A stretch of DNA of 64,000 bases from Psychrobacter sp. JCM 18900 (GTDB lineage: Bacteria > Pseudomonadota > Gammaproteobacteria > Pseudomonadales > Moraxellaceae): positions 124,001 through 188,000 of the forward strand of contig NZ_CAJHBL010000003.1 in NCBI RefSeq assembly GCF_904846625.1, given 5' to 3'. This document shows positions 17,580-27,558 of this stretch, in pieces. The translations under genes were made by a program, and so were the position numbers. The notes beneath the pieces are model-generated. The model searched no databases, was not told the origin of the DNA, and saw nothing but the letters and a program-made list of their open reading frames with translations. Numbering within the stretch: the stretch's first letter is position 1; each line of letters starts with the position of its first letter.

Positions 17580-18161
17580 TTATTCTGCTTTGATTGCATC
17601 GATAGCGATACTGCTATTAGGATCAGCAAAATAGGTCGACATTAGAATACAAGCGGAGATATCATCGATTGGGTCGCGTTCGTTTTTGATCCAACCATTG
17701 TCCCATGCGATTTCTCTTGCTTCGATGGAAGTCAGCCGCTCATCACACAGTGATACGGTCACTGGCAAATGTTGCTCCATCACTCTATGGGCCAGACGAC
17801 GAGCGAATTTGTGTGCTCGTTTTGAAAGCATAGAGCTCGTGCCATCCATATTAAGCGGTAGGCCAACCACGACTTGAGCCACGCCCCAGACTTTGATGAT
17901 ACCAATTAGATTGTCCCAATCTGGCTGCCCGTTATTCATTGCCAAAATGTCAAAGGCACGCGCTGTCTGCGTAATGGTATTACCGAGTGCCATACCCATC
18001 TTTTTGACGCCGTAATCTAGCGCCAAGATAAGATGCGGCTTTACTTCTGGCTCAATAGTTTCAGCAATGATATTGCTACCGTTATCGAGAGTATCAACAC
18101 CAATATCAATGTCATTATCTATAGCGTCTGTGCTATTAGCCGTAAAAGTGCTATCTACCAT
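17580..18161 (-). CDS. ruvX: YqgF/RuvX, putative Holliday junction resolvase / pre-16S rRNA nuclease
   Basis: RNase H-fold nuclease of the YqgF family, which in E. coli matures the 16S rRNA 5' end and has been proposed as a Holliday junction resolvase. Acidic catalytic residues are seen at D49 (LALDYG), E141 (CDERLTS) and D166/D167 (IDDISA). VVVGLPLNMDGTSS at about 97-110 is the family motif. The core is normal in size, but about 40 acidic residues precede it. They are read from ATG 18161, which has AAAGGA about 11 bases upstream; a start closer to the core has no better ribosome binding site. The usual yqgE-yqgF order is kept. Confidence 0.9.
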   Translation of the reverse strand: MVDSTFTANSTDAIDNDIDIGVDTLDNGSNIIAETIEPEVKPHLILALDYGVKKMGMALGNTITQTARAFDILAMNNGQPDWDNLIGIIKVWGVAQVVVGLPLNMDGTSSMLSKRAHKFARRLAHRVMEQHLPVTVSLCDERLTSIEAREIAWDNGWIKNERDPIDDISACILMSTYFADPNSSIAIDAIKAE

Positions 18162-18211
18162 AGTAACGGGTGTCCTTTATGTCTTTATCTAAATTCGTAG
18201 AGCGTATGATA

Positions 18212-18775
18212 TTACGCATGACCTATGTCACTACTAAGGTAGTCGAAATTGACTCCGATTTTATCGGCTGCGATTTGCCAGCGTTCTTCAAACGGTGTAT
18301 CAAATAATAAATTCAGATCAGCAGGGCAGACTAACCAGTCACCATTACTGAGCTCTTGGTCTAGCTGTTTTTTGCCCCAGCTGGCATGTCCGAGGCACAG
18401 TTGATAGTGACCGACGCCTTGGCCTGCGGCAATACGCTTTAGAATATCTTGGCTAGTCGTGATGCAAACGTTCTCTGAAATAGCAAAAGAAGAGGCCCAT
18501 TCTGGCTGACCAGTATGCAGCACAAAGCCGACCTCCGGATACATAGGGCCGCCTTCTAATGCCACATCTTCCATCACCTGCGGATTGGTCACTTCAATAT
18601 CCAAATCTTCTAGCAACTTACCTACGCGAGATTGCTCAAGCGGACGATTGACCATCAGACCTAGCGCACCGTGCTTGTCATGACGGCAAATATATATAAG
18701 TGCCTGCTCAAACCTTGGGTCTGACAGCTCTGGTGCTGCAATTAAAAAATGATGGGTCAAATTGGTTTTGGACAT
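18212..18775 (-). CDS. YqgE/AlgH family protein (DUF179)
   Basis: Cytosolic protein of 187 residues with the YqgE/AlgH fold. Family segments include [20 protein letters not shown] at the start, [36 protein letters not shown], and [17 protein letters not shown]. AlgH was linked to alginate control in Pseudomonas, but the molecular role of the family is unsettled. It precedes ruvX by 50 bases in the same orientation, the arrangement common in gammaproteobacteria. Confidence 0.92.
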   Translation of the reverse strand: MSKTNLTHHFLIAAPELSDPRFEQALIYICRHDKHGALGLMVNRPLEQSRVGKLLEDLDIEVTNPQVMEDVALEGGPMYPEVGFVLHTGQPEWASSFAISENVCITTSQDILKRIAAGQGVGHYQLCLGHASWGKKQLDQELSNGDWLVCPADLNLLFDTPFEERWQIAADKIGVNFDYLSSDIGHA

Positions 18776-18942
18776 AGAAACAAATGCAACCTAATAATAA
18801 GGGTGAAAGACCACTATATGGTGATAATCAATAGAAAAGCAAGATTCGCACCAATTACTACTGACCATCATATAGACTCAAATAACCATCCGTTTTGATG
18901 AAAACGAATGATTATTTAACGTTAGATAGGTCAGATAGAGCG

Positions 18943-20622
18943 TTATTTAACATCGGATAATAAGCTGCGGGCATGATCGCGTGTGACATCAGTGATAATG
19001 ACACCGCCAGACATACGTGCCAACTCGTCTACTTGCGCACTGTTGGTCAGTATGAGTAGCTCGCTTTCAGTCTGTTCTTGATGATGCTTTTGTACCAAGA
19101 TATGTTGATGCGCTTGTGCTGCGACTTGTGCTTGGTGCGTGATGGCTAGCAATTGCTGTGTTTGGCCAAGCGAGCGTAGCAGTTCGCCAACCACTTGCGC
19201 AGTACCGCCACTGATACCGACATCGACCTCATCAAATACCAGCATAGGCTTGGCGGCATTGTTATCAGCATTGGTCGCTTGTAATACTTGCATCACGAGC
19301 GCCATACGTGACAGTTCACCACCTGAGGCGATTTTGTGTAGAGGCTGCATTGGCATACCGACATTGGCGCTGAACAATAAATCAATATCGAAACAGCCTT
19401 GTGCATTGTACTGACTAGGTTCGGCTTTTTTGGTAAAAACAAATTCACAGCGAGCATTGGGTAGTGCAAGTGGTTGTAGCTGTTTGATGAGTTGCTTACT
19501 AATTGTCGGAGCAGCTTTTGTGCGCTCTTTATTTAACTGTGTCGCCAGAGCGAGATAGTCTTGCCAAGCCTGCTCAATTTGCGCTGCCATTGCATCACTA
19601 CTTGGCTCGTTCTCTAGTTGCTCTAATTGCGCTTCCCAGCCCTTTGCTTCATCAATTAAATCACTCGCTGGCAAGCTATGCTTACGTGACAAACGATGTC
19701 CTAAGCTGATTAAATTGTCTAGTGTTTGCAGGCGTTCAGGATCAGGTAGCTGCTGTTCGGCATAATCTGATAGCAGGGCAGTCACCTCAGTAATTTGCTG
19801 CTGAGCTAGATGGAGCTGTTCAGAAGCTTGTTCAAACGTTTGACTGACGCTTACTTGATTGTCACAGAGTTTGATCGCTTGTCCGAGCAAGGTCATGACG
19901 TCTGGCTCATCGGTATCATTGTCGAGCAAATGCAGACCATGACTGGCCTCTTGCATTAGGGCTTCAATGTTGGAGAGCTCTTCGTGTTCAGATTCAACTT
20001 CTGCGTAGTCCACAGCCAATAACGGCGCAATATCTGCTAATTGACTCTGCAATAACTGAATACGATCTTGACGCTGGGCTTCGCGGCTCGCGATGTCATC
20101 CGCGCGACGTTTTAGCTGCTGATAGGCTTGATAGCTACTGGTAGTTTGGTTGGCTAACGGTGTTATCTGTGCCATCTCATCAAGCCATTGCACCACAAAT
20201 TGCGGCTTGAGCAATGCTTGCTGAGCATGTTGGCTATGTATATTGACCAGTAAAGTGCCTAAACTCTTTAGCTCCGCTAAGCTAACCGGTGAACCATTTA
20301 GCCATGCTTTTGAGCGGCCAGTATTGCTTAATTGTCGACGAATAAGTACTTCAGGCTCTTCTAGCGGTCGATCATTTTTGGCAAACCACTCAGCGACGAC
20401 ACTATTATTTTCTACATCAAATTGAGCGTAGATATCTGCATGCGCAGCGCCATGCCTGACCATCGCACTGTCTGCTCGCTCACCAACACATAGTGATAGT
20501 GCATCTAGCAATAACGACTTGCCAGCACCTGTTTCACCAGTGATGACATTAAAACCTTCAGCCACGCTCAGCTCATGCTGAGCAATCAACGCAAACTGAT
20601 GTAAAGTTAACGATACTAGCAT
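18943..20622 (-). CDS. recN: DNA repair protein RecN
   Basis: SMC-like ATPase of double-strand-break repair. Walker A GETGAGKS lies at about 29-36, right after LVSLTLHQFALIAQHELSV. A coiled-coil region covers about 150-370 with AEVESEHEELSNIEALM, followed by the C-terminal ATPase half with ASGGELSRMALVMQV and VFDEVDVGISG, the signature and Walker B. The length (559) matches E. coli RecN (553). ATG 20622 was chosen over TTG 20625 because GAGAGGCG sits about 8 bases upstream. It is the first gene of the leftward run. No LexA box was found with confidence in the upstream region. Confidence 0.95.
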   Translation of the reverse strand: MLVSLTLHQFALIAQHELSVAEGFNVITGETGAGKSLLLDALSLCVGERADSAMVRHGAAHADIYAQFDVENNSVVAEWFAKNDRPLEEPEVLIRRQLSNTGRSKAWLNGSPVSLAELKSLGTLLVNIHSQHAQQALLKPQFVVQWLDEMAQITPLANQTTSSYQAYQQLKRRADDIASREAQRQDRIQLLQSQLADIAPLLAVDYAEVESEHEELSNIEALMQEASHGLHLLDNDTDEPDVMTLLGQAIKLCDNQVSVSQTFEQASEQLHLAQQQITEVTALLSDYAEQQLPDPERLQTLDNLISLGHRLSRKHSLPASDLIDEAKGWEAQLEQLENEPSSDAMAAQIEQAWQDYLALATQLNKERTKAAPTISKQLIKQLQPLALPNARCEFVFTKKAEPSQYNAQGCFDIDLLFSANVGMPMQPLHKIASGGELSRMALVMQVLQATNADNNAAKPMLVFDEVDVGISGGTAQVVGELLRSLGQTQQLLAITHQAQVAAQAHQHILVQKHHQEQTESELLILTNSAQVDELARMSGGVIITDVTRDHARSLLSDVK

Positions 20623-20625
20623 CAA

Positions 20626-21386
20626 CGCCTCTCAGGACAGACAATGGACATCATATAAATCTTAGGAAGCCATCTATAAATAGGATAAATAAGGAATTGA
20701 AAATATCTATTTAAACTTGCTAATTAGATAAATATTGTAGGCAAATAGTATGGTGTTAAATGTGCGTAAATACAAACTTTAAGACGAGGTATAACAGAAT
20801 TTATTATTGGGAGATTACCATAAAACTATTAAAAACTGACAATAAATCATCGACATAATACCTATAATATTAATCATTAGGGTCATTTAACATCTAAAGA
20901 TAAGCAAAGTATGCGAAAAAGTATTTTGACTGATAATGATAAAAATATACCTAAGTTAGTGGCCTAGCATCCGCCTAGAAAAATACCAAATGAATATTAA
21001 ATGAGTGAGTGGATACTTGCCATCAAATAGAATTTTCCTAGCCGCTTTAACAAACTTTATAGATATAATGTGGTAGCATAATCTCACATAATGATAAACT
21101 CTTCTTATGAGTTTGATGCGCTATGCAACATAATAACGAGTCATAATTTCGTAAAATTGTAGGCGTATAGTGGTAAAAACATGCCACTCAATCATTATTC
21201 AAAAGCGTTTTCATGGAACCTGTGGCTACCTTTAGCGCGCAGATATCTACTATAGAGGGATAAAGTATCTAAAGCAGGCGTGTTTGCTTACTGGTCGCGT
21301 ATTTGAAGCCCAGTGCAACTCTGTCAATACTTTAACCCGTCACTTATTTTTTAGTTTTGCCATAATTATTTGATAAGGAAGCCACT
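20626..21386. other. AT-rich intergenic region between recN and ppnP
   Basis: About 760 bases between divergent genes with no open frame of coding quality. A short hairpin (AAACTC / GAGTTT, about 21096-21114) and scattered AT-rich runs are all that stand out. It presumably holds the promoters of recN and ppnP. Confidence 0.45.
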
Positions 21387-21722
21387 ATGACAGCGGCGCA
21401 ATTTACTAACGTAACAGTTAATGCCCAAGCGACAGTATCTTATGATGGTCGCTGCTCAAGCCATACCATTATGTTTGAGGATGGTCGCCATAAAACGCTA
21501 GGCGTGATCTTACCTTGTGACAACTTGGTTGAGCATTATCACTTTAGCACCAACACCTCTGAGCGTATCGAAATCACCAGTGGTGAGTGTGAAGTGAAAA
21601 TTAATGGTGACGATGAATTCAGCTACTACCGTGCAGGTCAATCATTTGTCGTTGAAGGCAATAGCGGTTTTAACCTACGTACTGAAGAAATTGTTCAATA
21701 TGTCTGTCATTTAGAAGGCTGA
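21387..21722 (+). CDS. ppnP: Pyrimidine/purine nucleoside phosphorylase PpnP
   Basis: Small cupin-fold enzyme (formerly DUF1255/YaiE) that cleaves many nucleosides with phosphate. The sequence has the family run: FTNVTVNAQATVSYDGRCSS, then HTIMFEDGRHKTLGVILP, EHYHFSTNTSERIEITSGEC and YYRAGQSFVVEGNSGFNLRT. The length of 111 is slightly above E. coli (94). AAGGAAGCCACT precedes the ATG. It is a single gene with a terminator downstream at 21790-21830. Confidence 0.93.
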   Translation: MTAAQFTNVTVNAQATVSYDGRCSSHTIMFEDGRHKTLGVILPCDNLVEHYHFSTNTSERIEITSGECEVKINGDDEFSYYRAGQSFVVEGNSGFNLRTEEIVQYVCHLEG

Positions 21723-21789
21723 TATTATTAATAGGGCGCTTGAGCTTTATTATTTTAGTGCTTGTTTTATCACACATTAATGTTTCGAG

Positions 21790-21830
21790 AAAATAAACAA
21801 TATCGGATTGGTATTGTTTATTTCTTTTTT
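21790..21830 (+). terminator. Intrinsic terminator after ppnP
   Basis: Stem AAATAAACAATA / TATTGTTTATTT with a 9-base loop, followed by CTTTTTT on the + strand. The stem is AT-rich, so the strength is uncertain. Confidence 0.7.
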
Positions 21831-21945
21831 GACGTTTGGTTTACTGTTCTCTCATCATCAATGAGCTATGACATTTAAAGCCGACGTTTTCCTCTTTTAT
21901 TCCGTCGCCTAGTGCGATATCCACTTTATATTTAGTAGGCCTATT

Positions 21946-22716
21946 ATGGCAAAACCCATTTATTTTTACGGCATTCATGCCATTGATGCGTTACTTGAAC
22001 ATCGTCCTCTTGATGGCCTTAGCTTGTTTGTGCAGCAAGGGCGTGAGAGTGACAGTCATGTACAAGCTATCATGGCCGAAGCGGAAGCAAACGGCATTAG
22101 CATTCAACCAACCCAAAAAGACAAGCTAACGCAATTATGTGGCAGTCCGCAGCATCAAGGCGTGGTGCTCAATGCTCGTCCGTTAGGTTTCGCTGATGAA
22201 GGTTTGCTTGATACTATTATTGGCCGTGAACAGTGCTTATTATTGGTACTAGATCAAATCACAGATGCACATAACTTTGGCGCCTGCCTACGTACCGCAG
22301 TGGCTATGGGTGTGGATGCAGTGGTTTGTCCAAAACACCACGCAGCGAGCCTAACGCCAACAGTGGCGAAAGTATCGGTTGGCGCAGCAGAGATGATGCC
22401 GATTGTCAGCGTTACGAACTTAGCACGCACGTTATCGCAAATCAAAAATGCAGGCGTTTTCGTATTTGGTACGGCAATTAGTGAAGAGGCTAAGCCAATA
22501 CATGCCGCTGACCTAACTGGCAAGACCGCTATTATTATGGGTTCAGAAGGAGAGGGTATGCGTCGCCTGACAATGGAAAGCTGTGACGAGTTGGTTTATA
22601 TTCCAATGTCAGGAAACGAGCATGGTAATCTACAGAGCCTAAACGTGAGTGTTGCTACTGGCATGGCATTGTACGAGGTTAATCGCCAGCGAACTTTAGC
22701 TGCTGGGCAAGCGTAA
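21946..22716 (+). CDS. rlmB: 23S rRNA (guanosine-2251-2'-O)-methyltransferase RlmB
   Basis: SpoU (SPOUT) family 2'-O-methyltransferase that modifies G2251 of 23S rRNA in the peptidyl-transferase P loop. An N-terminal L30e-like substrate-binding domain starts with YFYGIHAIDALLEH. The catalytic domain carries motif 1 HNFGACLRTA (N110, R116), motif 2 IMGSEGEGMRRL and motif 3 NLQSLNVSVATGMALYE. The length (256) is close to E. coli RlmB (243). Its last 38 bases overlap the 3' end of the convergent coaE. Confidence 0.93.
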   Translation: MAKPIYFYGIHAIDALLEHRPLDGLSLFVQQGRESDSHVQAIMAEAEANGISIQPTQKDKLTQLCGSPQHQGVVLNARPLGFADEGLLDTIIGREQCLLLVLDQITDAHNFGACLRTAVAMGVDAVVCPKHHAASLTPTVAKVSVGAAEMMPIVSVTNLARTLSQIKNAGVFVFGTAISEEAKPIHAADLTGKTAIIMGSEGEGMRRLTMESCDELVYIPMSGNEHGNLQSLNVSVATGMALYEVNRQRTLAAGQA

Positions 22717-23365
22717 GATACTCTTGGTGCAAGGGTTCTAACTGTAGATATAGAGAGGCAAGGTCGCTCTCATTGAGTATGACATTGTCTGCATGACGAT
22801 TACGCTCTTCACGACTCAACTGATTGGTCATAATGGCTTTAATCTTTTGTATGCTTTGATCATCACGCTGACTGGCACGCGCAAGCTGCGTGTCTTCGGT
22901 GGCATCCATGACTAAAATACGTTGACATAAATTAGCCAGTCCTGCTTCTGCCGCCTCTATAAGTAGGGGCGCAGACAAGATTATATACGGTGAAGTACTA
23001 GCATCTAGCTGTGCTTTTGCTGTCTCACGTATCGCTGGGTGAGTGATAGCCTCAAGCTCAATCAGCGCTTCAGGATTTGCAAATACGTGTGTGCGTACTG
23101 CCGCCCTATCCATGACACCATCATCCGTCAATATCCAATCACCAAATTTTTTCTGAATTTTCTGCAGAGTGGCGCTACCTTTAGCGACAATCTCATGAGC
23201 GATTACGTCTGCATCAATAATATCGATGCCTTGCTCAGAAAACCAAGCACTAGCGGCAGATTTGCCACTACCGATACCACCCGTCAAACCAACCACAAGC
23301 TTCTTATTTTTTGGTTGCGTGGTTTGTGATTGGTGTGAATAAGAGTGTGATGTATTTTTTGACAT
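22679..23365 (-). CDS. coaE: Dephospho-CoA kinase
   Basis: Last enzyme of coenzyme A synthesis; phosphorylates the 3'-hydroxyl of dephospho-CoA with ATP. Walker A GGIGSGKS is at about 29-36, followed by AASAWFSEQGIDIIDADVIAH with the substrate-binding Asp, and THPAIRE in the CoA domain. About 20 polar residues precede the core, making it 228 long against 206 in E. coli. The 3' end overlaps rlmB tail-to-tail by 38 bases. In many gammaproteobacteria coaE follows pilD; here pilB-pilC-pilD-coaE keep that order and direction, so joint expression is likely. Confidence 0.94.
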   Translation of the reverse strand: MSKNTSHSYSHQSQTTQPKNKKLVVGLTGGIGSGKSAASAWFSEQGIDIIDADVIAHEIVAKGSATLQKIQKKFGDWILTDDGVMDRAAVRTHVFANPEALIELEAITHPAIRETAKAQLDASTSPYIILSAPLLIEAAEAGLANLCQRILVMDATEDTQLARASQRDDQSIQKIKAIMTNQLSREERNRHADNVILNESDLASLYLQLEPLHQEYLTLAQQLKFAGD

Positions 23366-23491
23366 AATAATGGCTTATCTGACAGATAGAACAATGAATG
23401 CAGCTTTAAACTCACAATTGGCCTTTTAAGGCTTTATTTATGAGTCACTGCCGAAAATTTCCTACAATAATCTAATGTATGCTATCAGTTA

Positions 23492-24391
23492 TTAGACATA
23501 CATACCAAGATACCAGCTGACGATATCTGAGCCGTATAATAAGGCAACGATACCTGCTATAGCGATATAAGGCCCAAAAGCAAAAGGTCGACTTTCACCC
23601 TGTTTTTTCATCAAGATCAATCCAACGATAGAGCCAAGCAAAGACGATAGTAGGATGATTAAGGGTAACATCATAGGTCCAAGCCAAGCACCTAATACTG
23701 CCAATAGTTTAAAATCACCTTGACCCATTCCATGTTTTTTAGTGATTAAATAAAACACCTTGACTACTATCCATAGCGATAAAAACCCAAGTAGTAATCC
23801 CCATATCGACTGTGTTGGTGAGACGAACCAGCTTTGTGAGTTTACCGCCAACCCTAAGCCTGCTAAAGGAAAAGTTAGACGATCAGGTAGTAGCTGTGTG
23901 TCAAAGTCGATACCTGTTAGAGCAACCAGTGTCCATACTAAAACCAATGCGGACAAGCCTGTAGTATTTACCCCAAACTTATATATTACTAACACGGACA
24001 GGAGGGCAGTTACTAGCTCAACGAGAGGATAACGCAGATCGATAGCTGCTTTGCAACTTGAACAGCGTCCGCGTAGTAACAGCCAACTTATTAAAGGGAT
24101 ATTTTCATACCACTCAATTTTATGTGCGCAATGAGGGCAGCGAGAGGCAGGGCGACTTAGGGTGATTAGTTGGTCAGTAGCGACAATATTTGCTATGGGT
24201 AGCGTATGCTCGCGTGGCATATCAGCCTGTTCAGACATAAACTGGCTACACTCTTGTCTCCAACCGTAGACCATCATCAGCGGTATGCGATGAATCACAA
24301 CATTTAAAAAACTGCCAACACAAAGACCTAATAGGCCAAATACGAATAAAGCTAGGGTAATGTTCTCTTGTAGTAACTGTATAAATTGCAT
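23492..24391 (-). CDS. pilD: Type IV prepilin peptidase/N-methyltransferase PilD
   Basis: Inner-membrane A24 aspartate protease that cleaves type IV prepilin leaders and methylates the new N terminus; it also serves type II secretion pseudopilins. Seen: a first membrane helix ending GSFLNVVIHRIP, two zinc-type CXXC pairs (C85/C88, C110/C113), and the two active-site aspartate regions GIDFDTQLLPD (about 160-170) and GMGQGDFK (about 221-228, the GXGD motif). Several further membrane helices complete the 299 residues. ATG 24391 was chosen over the TTG one codon earlier. It starts 7 bases after the pilC stop. Confidence 0.94.
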   Translation of the reverse strand: MQFIQLLQENITLALFVFGLLGLCVGSFLNVVIHRIPLMMVYGWRQECSQFMSEQADMPREHTLPIANIVATDQLITLSRPASRCPHCAHKIEWYENIPLISWLLLRGRCSSCKAAIDLRYPLVELVTALLSVLVIYKFGVNTTGLSALVLVWTLVALTGIDFDTQLLPDRLTFPLAGLGLAVNSQSWFVSPTQSIWGLLLGFLSLWIVVKVFYLITKKHGMGQGDFKLLAVLGAWLGPMMLPLIILLSSLLGSIVGLILMKKQGESRPFAFGPYIAIAGIVALLYGSDIVSWYLGMYV

Positions 24392-24398
24392 CAAATAA

Positions 24399-25622
24399 TT
24401 ATCCTACTACTGAGCCCATTTGGAAGATTGGCAAGTACATTGCAATGACTAGGCCACCAACTAATACACCTAAAACTGCCATAATCATTGGCTCCATCAA
24501 GCTGGTTAAACCATCAACCGCATTATCAACTTCGTTTTCGTAGTAGACAGCGACTTTATCTAGCATCTCTTCTAAGCTACCAGATTCTTCGCCAATACCA
24601 ACCATTTGAATAACTAAGCTCGGGAATAAATTGGTGGAGCGTATGGAGAACTGTAATTGCTGGCCAGTAGATACGTCATTTTTGATTTGTTGAGTGGCAT
24701 TGTAGAACACAACATTATTAGTCGCACCGGCAGTAGAGTCTAGGGCATCGATAAGTGGAACACCAGCGGCAAAAGTTGTAGACAGTGTACGAGAGAAACG
24801 TGCAATAATCGCTTGATAGGCGATATTGCCAAATATGGGAGCTTTGAGTACGGCACGGTCTAAGAAGTCACGGAACTTTTTGGAGCGTTTTTTAGCTTCT
24901 GAAAAACCGATAATTGCACCACCGATAGCAATGATAAGGATAAACCACCATGCCTGCATCCATTCGGACATATCAACAACCATTTGCGTAAACGCTGGTA
25001 ACTCTGCGCCAAATGATTCAAATAGATCGGAGAATACAGGTACTACTTTTATCAATAGAATCATGGTGACAATGATAGCAACCACGATAACGGCAATAGG
25101 ATACTTCATTGCTTTTTTGATTTTTGCTTTGAGAAGCTCACTTTTTTCTTTGTAAGTAGCGACTCGTTCAAGCATCGTCTCAAGTGCACCTGATTGTTCA
25201 CCAGATTCGACGAGTGAGCAGAATAAATCATCAAAGTAACGAGGATGTTTGCGCAAAGAAGAGGCAAAGGTGCCACCTGCTTCAATATCTGCTTTTATTT
25301 TCAATACTAAGTCTTTCATACTTGGATTATCGAGCGAGTCGGCGACAATCTCAAAGGACTGGGTCAACGGTACACCTGCTTTCATCATTGTTGCCAACTG
25401 CCGAGCAAAAATAGCAATATCAATAGCTTTAATTGCTTTTTTGAAGGTATAAAGTGGCTTTGGTTTTTTCTTAATCCCTTTAACCGTGATACCTTGTTTA
25501 CGTAGGGTCGCTTTTGCCAGTTCTAAACTACGACTGGTAGTTTCGCCCTTAACTTTCTGTCCGCGTCGATTCACACCGTCGTAAACAAAGTCCAACAACA
25601 TATCGGTCTTAGCTTTTGCCAT
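24399..25622 (-). CDS. pilC: Type IV pilus inner-membrane platform protein PilC
   Basis: Platform protein of the type IV pilus machine (GspF family), connecting the PilB/PilT motors to pilin polymerisation. Two GspF repeats are visible: the first with FARQLATMMKAGVPLTQSFE and GTFASSLRKHPRYFDDLFCS, the second with FSRTLSTTFAAGVPLIDALD and LVIQMVGIGEESGSLEEML. Membrane helices follow each repeat, and the final one is MIMAVLGVLVGGLVIAMYLP. ATG 25622 was preferred over TTG 25646, since GAGGGT sits about 12 bases before it; this gives 407 residues, the normal length. Confidence 0.94.
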   Translation of the reverse strand: MAKAKTDMLLDFVYDGVNRRGQKVKGETTSRSLELAKATLRKQGITVKGIKKKPKPLYTFKKAIKAIDIAIFARQLATMMKAGVPLTQSFEIVADSLDNPSMKDLVLKIKADIEAGGTFASSLRKHPRYFDDLFCSLVESGEQSGALETMLERVATYKEKSELLKAKIKKAMKYPIAVIVVAIIVTMILLIKVVPVFSDLFESFGAELPAFTQMVVDMSEWMQAWWFILIIAIGGAIIGFSEAKKRSKKFRDFLDRAVLKAPIFGNIAYQAIIARFSRTLSTTFAAGVPLIDALDSTAGATNNVVFYNATQQIKNDVSTGQQLQFSIRSTNLFPSLVIQMVGIGEESGSLEEMLDKVAVYYENEVDNAVDGLTSLMEPMIMAVLGVLVGGLVIAMYLPIFQMGSVVG

Positions 25623-25842
25623 ATTACTACCCTCAAAATAGTCCAATATATATTGTAAATTTACAATAGAATACCAGACTTAAGATACCAGTCAGGCATA
25701 CTTTATTTTAGCGTAAAAAACCAGTGTATATCTGTTTTATTTTTAAAGATATACGATAGACAATGTTGCTAGTTTATAAATTGCTTAACAACTACAAGTT
25801 AAATCGCCAAGAAATAGCAGATACATTCTACGTTTTTATTTA

Positions 25843-27558
25843 TTATTCAGAAGTCACCCGCATCATTTCTTGAATACTTGTGACACCTTGCAACACTTTT
25901 AAAATCCCAGAGCGACGCAAATCGCGGAAACCGTTTTTAATGGCAGCGTCTTTGATATCTATTGCATTTCCATCTTCCATGATAATGCGTGAAATATCAG
26001 GGCTGACTTTCATCACCTCATAGATACCTACACGGCCTTTATAACCTTCACGGCATTCATTACAGCCGACTGGTTCATAAATGACATTATCAGTGTTATC
26101 TAAATCAGTATCGGTAAAACCAATCTCTAACAAGCTTTGACGCGGAATGCTAATAGGTTTTTTACAGTTCTTACAGAGACGGCGTGCCAATCGTTGGGCA
26201 ATAACTAGGTTGACTGATGTGGCAATGTTAAAAGAGGCCACACCCATGTTACGTAGACGCGTTAATGTTTCAGGTGCCGAGTTAGTATGCAAAGTAGAAA
26301 GAACCATATGACCTGTCTGCGCAGCTTTAATAGCGATCTCAGCAGTCTCAAGGTCACGAATCTCACCGACCATGACAATATCAGGATCTTGACGTAAAAA
26401 AGACTTGAGTGCATTGGCAAACGTTAGACCAACTTTGGCGTTAACATTGACTTGATTAATTCCTTCAAGGTTAATTTCGACTGGATCTTCAGCCGTTGAG
26501 ATATTGGTTGCGCCAGTATTCAAGATATTGATACCAGTGTAAAGTGATACCGTCTTACCAGAACCAGTAGGACCAGTTATAAGCAACATGCCTTGTGGTT
26601 TGTGTAATGCCTCTAAAAACATTTCCTGCTGATCTGGTTCATACCCCAATGCATCAATACCTAACATGGCTGAGGATGGATCAAGGATACGCAAAACAAG
26701 TTTTTCACCGAACAACGTCGGTAATGAGTTTACTCGAAAATCAATGGCTTTATTTTTAGAAATTTTTAGTTTAATACGTCCATCCTGCGGCACCCGGCGT
26801 TCTGAGATATCCATTTGAGACATGACTTTGAGACGTGCTGCAATTTTATTCGCAAGTTGAACTGGTGGATTGGCCATTTTTTGCATGACGCCATCGACAC
26901 GAAATCGTACTCTGAAAGACTTTTCGTATGGCTCGAAATGTAAATCAGAAGCGCCCATACGGATAGCATCTACCAACATTTTATTGACGAACTTTACAAC
27001 AGGTGCTTCATCGACGCCGTCATTCAGCTGAGTCTCACCACCCTCTTTATCTTCATTACCGTCTTCAAAGTCGACATTTAGATCGCTATTAGAAAAGCTA
27101 TCAAAGCTTTGCATCGTATCTGCGTATGCACTTTCAATACGTTTTTTAAGCTTATTTTCTTCGACAACAATGGTTTCTATCGACAGTCGAGAATTAAAGG
27201 CAATCGCATCAATAGCATCAACGCGTGTGGGATCACTTAGTGCGACAAATAGACGTTGTCCTCGTTTAAAGAGTGGTAATGCATTAAACTTGCGAACGAT
27301 TTTTTCATCCACCAAGTCTTTTGGAATAACATCAATGTTTAATGCATCAAGATCAAATAGAGGGTCACCGAAAGCTTGGGATAGCATTTGGGCAAGATGA
27401 TAAGCATCGGCCAATTTGTTGTCTACTAGGTAGGGTACCAGTCCTATTTGCTGCTGTTGCGACTCAATCTGTGCCGTCTTCATGTTCGCTTCGCTAACGA
27501 CACCGTCGCTAATCAGCTGCTGCGCTAGACCGCCGTACTTACTGGTTGCGATAGACAT
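25843..27558 (-). CDS. pilB: Type IV pilus assembly ATPase PilB
   Basis: Hexameric extension motor (GspE/PilB family). N-terminal MshEN-like domain in about 1-140, then the ATPase core with Walker A GPTGSGKT at 329-336, Asp box ISTAEDPVEI, Walker B DPDIVMVGEIRD and His box GHMVLSTLHTNSAPET. The C-terminal CXXC pairs (CKNCKKP and CNECREGYKG) form the zinc-binding subdomain of PilB/GspE. The length of 571 fits PilB. ATG 27558 follows GGAGAGGTTACA, a strong ribosome binding site. A 220-base gap separates it from pilC. No pilA major pilin gene is in the window. Confidence 0.95.
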   Translation of the reverse strand: MSIATSKYGGLAQQLISDGVVSEANMKTAQIESQQQQIGLVPYLVDNKLADAYHLAQMLSQAFGDPLFDLDALNIDVIPKDLVDEKIVRKFNALPLFKRGQRLFVALSDPTRVDAIDAIAFNSRLSIETIVVEENKLKKRIESAYADTMQSFDSFSNSDLNVDFEDGNEDKEGGETQLNDGVDEAPVVKFVNKMLVDAIRMGASDLHFEPYEKSFRVRFRVDGVMQKMANPPVQLANKIAARLKVMSQMDISERRVPQDGRIKLKISKNKAIDFRVNSLPTLFGEKLVLRILDPSSAMLGIDALGYEPDQQEMFLEALHKPQGMLLITGPTGSGKTVSLYTGINILNTGATNISTAEDPVEINLEGINQVNVNAKVGLTFANALKSFLRQDPDIVMVGEIRDLETAEIAIKAAQTGHMVLSTLHTNSAPETLTRLRNMGVASFNIATSVNLVIAQRLARRLCKNCKKPISIPRQSLLEIGFTDTDLDNTDNVIYEPVGCNECREGYKGRVGIYEVMKVSPDISRIIMEDGNAIDIKDAAIKNGFRDLRRSGILKVLQGVTSIQEMMRVTSE

